From assembly GCA_963680875.1 (NCBI GenBank), contig OY804582.1:50114646-50178645 (forward strand): a DNA stretch of 64,000 nucleotides. The letters run 5' to 3'. Under the pieces are notes generated by a model. That model was not told the DNA's origin and did not search any database. It saw only the letters and a program-made list of their open reading frames with translations. This document shows, piece after piece, positions 57,331 to 64,000 of the stretch. This stretch comes from Bathymodiolus brooksi (Eukaryota; Mollusca; Bivalvia; Mytilida; Modiolidae). Every line of letters starts with the position of its first letter. Position 1 is the first letter of the stretch. The translations under genes and the position numbers were made by a program.

Positions 57331-58545
57331 TGTATTTGTATGTGAATCTTAAATCTCAGATGAACTACATCCCAGAAAAATATTTAACATGAAAACCCTG
57401 GCGCCATGACTAAATACGTTAGTAATACATGCTCAGATGGGAATCTAATTACCATAGTGTGTATTCTGATTTCACTAATAGCACCATTGTAATTGTAGTC
57501 AAACGTCAAATCTATCAATCGATACATCTACGGGTATACTATGCAGCGTTAATACATTTATTGGTCCAAAATAGTACTTCCAATATAATAATACGAACAA
57601 TACTGACGACAGCCAAAGATCATAAAAATGTCATTCTGTGATATGTACGTTGAAGCTGTGAAGCTGTATTTATCAAAACCATATCAGTAATAACATTATT
57701 GCACCATTCCCTTGTCGCATTGTATATTTGACAGTCCATATAGTGATCCGTAGATCTGTAGACAGTTTTCATTCGTATTCAACTAAAAAAATATATCTAA
57801 AGTGGTATCATTAGTTATGCAGATACTTGAATAACGGTATACTATATACAATAGTTTACAGATTTATCAAACCAGTAAGAAAGCAATAATTGAAAATTAT
57901 GACCTCAGACAACCTCATATATGTATATACAAATAAGTAAAATGATTAGAAATAAATAAAAATTATCGATCCACTTAAATAGACTTACGCTATAAGCTTT
58001 CCACGGAAAAAGTTGATCAACAAATATCAAAACATATTTATTTTATATTCTAATACATGTTTGTATCCGGATCCACACTCTACTGACTTGGTCCGCAGTG
58101 TTCTGTTCAATCAAGGAACTAAGAGTAGATTAAATGTTATCATTAATTTATATATGTACTATTACTAGGGAAATCCAATGTCAATGACGAAATCCCGTAA
58201 CTCTAATGGCACAAGGCTACAATGGTAAACCTCACTTAATTGAGGACACATATTAACTTTAATAACATAAAATATTGGAAGGCATGGTTTAAATAATCTT
58301 CACCAGTTACGCTTGATTATAAGAGAATAACTAATTGGTTTGAGAGTAAGCAAGCTAAATGGCTTAACACAGGTTACCCAAAACCCAATAATGATATATA
58401 TGTCTAAGGAAGATGAGCCTTAATCTTAGCAATCAATACAATACCTACTAAATGTACATTACAATACTACTTACTTCATGTCAATATTAGTCATCAACAT
58501 GTATAATTCGTAATATCTATAATATCTAATTTAAGCTTAAATTGT
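57331..58545 (+). repeat. Paralogous intronic segment Y, copy 4
   Basis: Starts at TATGTATTTGTATGTGAATC and is collinear with copy 3 from about 55925 and with copy 2 to TATAATTCGTAATATCTA (58520). It lacks the MITE of copy 3 and the MITE of copy 2. Confidence 0.65.
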
Positions 58546-58549
58546 TGGT

Positions 58550-59688
58550 ACCACGATGGTTTTGATTGAAAAGGAAATTAATGAGATAGCATCGTACTAA
58601 TTAAGGTTTATCTTCTTCAGACATTGATATGCACTTAAACCTATATATAAATGTCGCTGAAGGGAACCTTAAAATGTTACCTTTATGGGGATTTGTTCTC
58701 TTAGGCAGTGATTTGCTATATATGTGTGCACTTTAAGGTATGTAAGACTGTGATTAAGTGGATGGATTGTGCTGACATTGTTGAGATATTGTAGTTTTTT
58801 CTTAAATATTGGTTTTAGTTGTTAATATTTTACGTCCTAATTGTTTTGAGACAATAACACTGAAGATATCAATTATACAACAATTTCCCCAGCAATACTA
58901 TTGTGAATGTCGCCTATTGTACAGGTTGTTGTTGCAGGTCGATGCTACAGACCGCTGTGCTAATAGCGAGCTTTATAGTAATTTGATTTTTTTTTTAAAC
59001 AAGGTTCATATCTTTAGCATAGTCGTAATTAATAGAAAATTTATTCAAACTCTTTCTCAAACCAGTTCATATGAAAGTAAAAATAATCATAATTCCTATT
59101 TGATATATTTTCGGTAAATGAACAGTTCGTTCTGGTATAAAATGTTCATCAAACGTCATCTGCTTAAAATATATCGCTGTATATCTATTCATCTGGAAAA
59201 AAAAGAAATACATGTTCAGCTGTATATTATTCCAAATTATTAAAGATGATAAAAAAACGAGAAGTAATATCAATTTCAGATATATCATTTCCAATGTGTT
59301 TTTTAGCCTAAAATTCCAAAAAATCCACGTATGATTTGATACAATGTTATTGTGGAAGAAGTGTTTGTCTATCGATATGTGAATGCCTGCACATATATGT
59401 TTGTATATATATTACATACCTTTGTCAAATTACAAGTCTTTCATTCACTGTGTTGATCAAATTGACGAGCGAAATCCGTTTCCATATCAAATATATCTCA
59501 GTCAATATCGTTGTCTTCCAATAATATGTGCACAACAGTTATCTGATATTGTTTGACCTCGATCGAATTTATGAATTTCGCACACGATTGACAAACACAT
59601 GATGTATGTTTTTATGCTTTAGTTTATTCAATTGTCTCTTTGGATCACAAGTTTATTGATTTATTCAATAACATACTTTTTTGTAAGA
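58550..59688. other. No gene seen
   Basis: Short open frames on both strands (58809-59524) have no domains. AT-rich. Confidence 0.4.
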
Positions 59689-59689
59689 A

Positions 59690-62500
59690 ATGCAGTATTC
59701 CTGTCCATTCTTGATTGTTCCTTCGTTTGGTTCCTATCATGATTTCCTTGATAGTGGGTTGTTTCTAACAGGAAACTACTGATCCCATGGTTCCCTGTTG
59801 CTAAGTGGAAATCATCACTCCGAAAGCTTTGCGATGGCCAATGTATCTTTGTTAACTGCCTACGGGTTGTCTGTGTCACAAATGGCCAAATATATTTTCC
59901 GTTTGTCATTCCGAAGCACTTGAGTGTTTTCTTGTCTTAGTGGGGTTCGTGTTGTGCATGTTGTCAACTTATATGACGTCATTAGTTGTAATATCAGCTA
60001 AGATTTCTGCGTAAAAACGATGTTCGAATCGTCTCGACTCCCAATTCTTCTGTAGGAGGTTCATTTTTTTTAATTGATGTTTTGTGTTTTGTGTTACGTA
60101 TACTGGTATCCAACACCATCTCATGTTGTCCAAGTTTCTGTTCTTTTATCTATCCCCATGCTTGTACTGATGTTGGTTTGTGTCACTTTTGATCTGGAAT
60201 TGGTGCCCTCATTGTGGTCTAAACACTTTCATTTATAAACAAAACCAACAACCGGCGGTGCTGGTGTATGCAACTAAATGATAGGTCTAAATGTTATAGA
60301 CTTTTAAATATATCTACTGATTTTCTCGTCTACATTAACAAGTACATATTATTAATGGTACTATTTAAGTACTAATGTATGTATGATGATAACATCAAGG
60401 TTATCCTATTCTGTGAAATCATTATTAATCTTTGGGTTCTTATTTTCGTGGATTTCGTGGATTTCGTCGTTCACGCAAAGCTTAAAATTTAATATCGAAC
60501 GAAATACAATTTTCCCATTGAATGTCGCCTATAGTGCTTGAAACCACGAATTCAAGAACCCAAGATCACTGCATTTTGTAGAAATCACGAATAATGTTGC
60601 TAACGAACAAAAGTACTTTCACATTATGCAGAATTGAACACCGTTGGTGTGTATGCTATGGAAGTTTTAAGCTATGAAACAAATAAATAATGACGTATGA
60701 ATTTCCAACCCGTTATAAATCCGTAGTTTTAGGTGTAGTGTTTTCTATATCACGGTTTGCCCTTTTGTTCGTTTATCCTTTAATCGCTTCATTGTTTGTC
60801 CTGCCACTATTTACGGCTTCTGATCACCTCTTATGTATCTTCAAGCCTTTCTTTCGTACATATTATAGATCACCTTTAGTCGGATAGGGAACAAATGCCT
60901 ATCACTCCTACGTAGACAGTGACAATTGTTGTAGACCTAACTGTTACGTAGAAACACCGAACTAAATATTATCCTCCGTCAATATCATTTCTTTCCAATG
61001 AACGTTTTTTCCTGTCCATCATTTCCTTTGTGCATTATATTTTTTTTTTGCAGAGTTCATACACAGGAGCTTTTCAAGGAAAATAAAAAAAATCTAACCC
61101 GATCCTTTAATTTAAGGTTTATCTATTTAGATGATTCCTATCAATACATATGTTTTATGACGTTGTCGATAGCATCTATGTCATTGACACCAAAGATACA
61201 GCGAAATGTGCTTCACACCTTGATCTACACCTTGACACTTAAGAGCGAACTTTTATGACACTATAAATGATTTCAATATTTCCATTGTAAGCTTACTATT
61301 TATATATTTGTGTATGTGTCAACATTCCAGTAGCACATGTATATGGAGATTATATTTATCAGCTTATCACATATTCTTGAACTTGTGGCTCCTGTTATGA
61401 TCTACTTGATAGAAGGTTACTACTGGTAATGAATCAGCTACTGAATCAATTGTTTTTAGTGGTTAAGTTGAAGTATTATCTTCGAATGTTGTACTGTCAC
61501 CACCATGGCTGGGTTAACCGTTACGGAATATCTGTGTTACAAATGACCAGGAATATGTTATGTTTGCTGTAATCACAATCCAGTCATTTTTTCATTCATG
61601 ATTTTATTATTTGTAGCAATAGTAACACGATCGGTATCACATATGAAACTGAAACTGCTTACCATTGTGGGTCACCAGAGTTCAACACTGGTGTTATGTA
61701 GGGTCCCTTTTGCTTGCTCTTTCGTTTATTGTGTAATGTCATTGTTTGTTCTTTTTCTTTTGATCATTTCATTGTCCTTCCTTCTTCTTCTTACTGCTTC
61801 TGGATACCCCTTTGCTATCTTCAATCATTTCCTACGTTTATGCTCCTTCTTGTAAAAATTTTTGAATTATCCACCATTTTCAATGCATTTCTCTCACCTC
61901 ATATCATTTTTCGGACAGTTGATTATTCTTCTGTTCTTGTGTACGTGTTTTAGATATTGTTGAACGTACGCGAATATAACCCATGCTGGACTTTTTGAAA
62001 ACTTCTGTCTAACAGCCTGGCTACGGTGATTATACTACTAATCTATGCAAATAATAGGTATTTGACTCTTGACGATGTATCTTCAGAACTGACGAGTACA
62101 TGAGCTTTTATGTATATTCTCGCAATACAGCCATAGAAGATAATTTAGAGAACTTGAAATAATGAAATATAAGCGTGAATCGATAGGACGTATGCCAATG
62201 CATATTGTACGATTTATTTTTGTTATCTGTTATCTAATTTGGCTTTGTAAATATCAAACATGTAACAATATAAAATAAAAATGCCTTTGCATATGGAAAT
62301 GTATTAAATAAGATGATACATTCTAACTCACGGATCTCGTTATTATTTGAGTTAAATCTACAATCAGTGTGTTTTCTTCATTACGTAATATTCGGAACCT
62401 TGATTTATCTCTGTTCTTAATGTAACCAAATCTCGAAGTAGAGTCTGAGATAACAAATCACAAATGAGAAAAATATAACCTGACATGTAAGGTAATCAGA
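59690..62500 (+). mobile_element. X retroelement, long degenerate copy D
   Basis: Opens with TTGATTGTTCCTTCGTTTGG and CTATCATGATTTCCTTGATAG, an internal rearranged piece of the coding tail, then is collinear with copy A from about 59930 (CTTAGTGGGGTTCGTG) to 62500. It includes the RT remnant at 61040-61440 and the 3' ending at 61800-61830 (TACCCCTTTGCTATCTTCAA). Similarity to copy A extends past the element 3' end to about 62500. Confidence 0.65.
61040..61480 (+). pseudogene. Reverse transcriptase remnant with a YLDD box (X family, copy D)
   Basis: Frame blocks: VHTQELFKENKKN, then SFNLRFIYLDDSYQYI, with YLDD encoded at 61124-61135. After disruptions comes HLDLHLDT-like coding at about 61210-61245. 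Clearly homologous to 24495-24780 but shortened by deletion after the catalytic box. Not functional. Confidence 0.55.
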
Positions 62501-63230
62501 ACGCACCTCATTAAAAAAACGTTAGAGAAAGTAGAAGAAAAAATATATAATGGAAAATCCAGAAACAATTGCAAAATCTTAAAATTTGGGAGAACTGAGC
62601 TATCGTATTCATAAAACAAGAACAGAGACTAAAGGGTACGTCTTTAATGTATTGGTGCATGTCCTAGTACAAATGACATAATGGAAATAAGGGGCGTTAA
62701 ATGTACCCGAAGCTTGCAGCTGTACGATTTTTAGACTTTCGAACTTTCTTGCCTTGGGGATAATAAGAGTATATAGGGTCGACACATGGAAGTTGCTATT
62801 TATAAAATATTGTTATGGCATTAATATAGACAGGAACAAGTTAAATAAAGGAACAAAGTGATGAAATAACAAAATATTTTTATTGAACATGAATATGCAT
62901 GCAGAAAGTTAAAAAGTAGGTGGTAATTGCGTGTCACGAGCGTCTTTGTGGAAAACAACAAGACCATACTTTATCAAAACAAATAACATAATTATCAAAA
63001 ATACGTATACTGTCATTTAAAGCATCTCTGATTCTTTCTATTTATTGAAAGGGACGTTTATTTCTTTCCTTAATAGCTGTCATGGTAACTTCAAAATCCT
63101 GTCAGTTATTTTTCCGAATATATTTTGACTTAATTATAAATGCGGTTTTGTAATTTGAACTTTATTTTTTTCTTATCGACAAGCTAGTGCTATATGATTT
63201 TGAAGTTGCTTGCTCCATATCTATTATATC
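62501..63230. other. No gene seen
   Basis: AT-rich sequence without recognised exons or repeats. Confidence 0.4.
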
Positions 63231-63234
63231 CCTT

Positions 63235-63360
63235 ACCATATCGTTGGTGCAATTATTAGCGAGCTCGAGTGATGCACATCGTGGGTTCGAGTCGGGGATG
63301 GGTCAAACCAATGGCTAGAAATTGGTATTTGCTGCTTCTAGGCTAAGTACACACTTTTAA
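63235..63360 (+). repeat. tRNA-derived SINE (family 2)
   Basis: B-box-like GTGGGTTCGAGTCGGGG near 63281 and a TAGAAATTGGTATTTGCTGC tail. The A-box side (TTGGTGCAATTATTAGC) is weak. Second copy of the family seen at 9487. Confidence 0.5.
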
Positions 63361-63764
63361 GGAGAAAGAGGAAATTTGTGTCGCGGAATTGTGATAATGT
63401 GTCCTGGTGACTTATATTCGCACAGATTCTTGCTTCAATGAGCACCCACGATAATAATTAAACAAATCGTGTTCGCTTAGTAAAAACGACCATCATCATC
63501 AGCTCAAAGACCTGCAACCTATCTCACCGATTTATTGCTGAACAATTGCTCATTTTCACATTAAATAACAACCACTCTCTCACTGCCCTATTACATACCG
63601 CCAGGATATAAACATCTGTAGCCCTTTTCACAAAAATAAGTATAGTCCTAACTTTTTCACTTAAGATTATCGTACGACAATTCCTAAGTCCTTTTCACAA
63701 AGATTATCTTACGACCAATTTTAATCTTACGACTAAAATTACGCTTATGATAAAAAAAAATCCT
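63361..63764. other. No gene seen
   Basis: Contains a short direct repeat of a CTTTTCACAAAnA..TAAGATTATC type at about 63625-63710, otherwise unrecognised. Confidence 0.4.
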
Positions 63765-63769
63765 TCCTT

Positions 63770-63904
63770 AGGTGTACTCGATGCAACATTATGTGATAAA
63801 TTTTGACGGTGACTTGCGACAGGTCAATGGTTTTCTGCGGGTACTCCAGTTTTTTCCACAAATAAAACTGACCGATATATTGTTGAAAGGGGCGTTAAAC
63901 ACCA
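63770..63904 (+). repeat. SINE tail copy (family 1)
   Basis: Matches the distal part of 8760-9003: AGGTGTACTCGATGCAACAT, a GGGTACTCCAG..TTCCAC block, AATAAAACTGACCG and ATTGTTGAAAGGGGCG. The tRNA-like head is missing, as expected for a 5'-truncated copy. Confidence 0.6.
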
Positions 63905-64000
63905 TAAACCATCTTCCTTGGCAACCTAGTTTCATTTTCATCGCAGAATGTCTTTGTATTGCTTTCAGTATTATCTGAACTACGATTTCTATGAAAACCT

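Overview
This is an AT-rich, intron-rich eukaryotic window with very sparse coding. It looks like a marine bivalve, most likely a mytilid mussel. Three things point there: a RING-less double B-box (TRIM-like) gene of the kind expanded in bivalves; many copies of a dispersed retroelement whose 3' end carries a 'CTTTGGTATCTTCAA' signature that I recall from mussel contigs (recall, not searched); and tRNA-derived SINEs, foldback hairpins and tyrosine-recombinase retroelements of molluscan type. No rRNA gene, functional tRNA, CRISPR array or bacterial-style operon was seen.

The one convincing host gene is on the + strand. A 5' splice acceptor lies at about 14243 and the start codon at 14317. A long exon encodes two B-box zinc fingers and a coiled coil, ending at a GTAAGT donor at 15087. 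Downstream I can chain short exons of 105, 45 and 18 nt (15982, 17615, 19180). All are multiples of three and all are in phase 2. Two candidate 6-nt microexons (28924 and 48222) lie in paralogous intronic segments. The C-terminal domain was not found and may lie outside the window.

The rest is repeats and dead mobile elements. 0-14 kb: MITE-like and SINE copies, a 22-bp minisatellite apparently grown from a retroelement terminus, a CR1-like LINE scrap, a tesmin/CXC-like gene relic and a hairpin element. 14-32 kb: the gene and its introns, with retroelement copies at 16, 21, 23-26 and 27.5 kb. 32.6-38.55 kb: a 77-bp satellite split by two related LINE fragments. 38.8-43.6 kb: a decayed DIRS/Ngaro-like retrotransposon on the - strand (gag zinc knuckle, RT, RNase H, tyrosine recombinase, SGNH-like domain) flanked by direct repeats. 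43.6-62.5 kb: repeated segments. Type X is a retroelement with a YIDD-type RT remnant; type Y carries the microexon splice signals. These are interrupted by a Tc1-like transposase relic with an X element nested in it, by a CR1/Jockey-like LINE on the - strand, and by MITEs and SINEs.

All family assignments were made by eye from translated motifs, and boundaries are approximate unless a sharp junction is stated.
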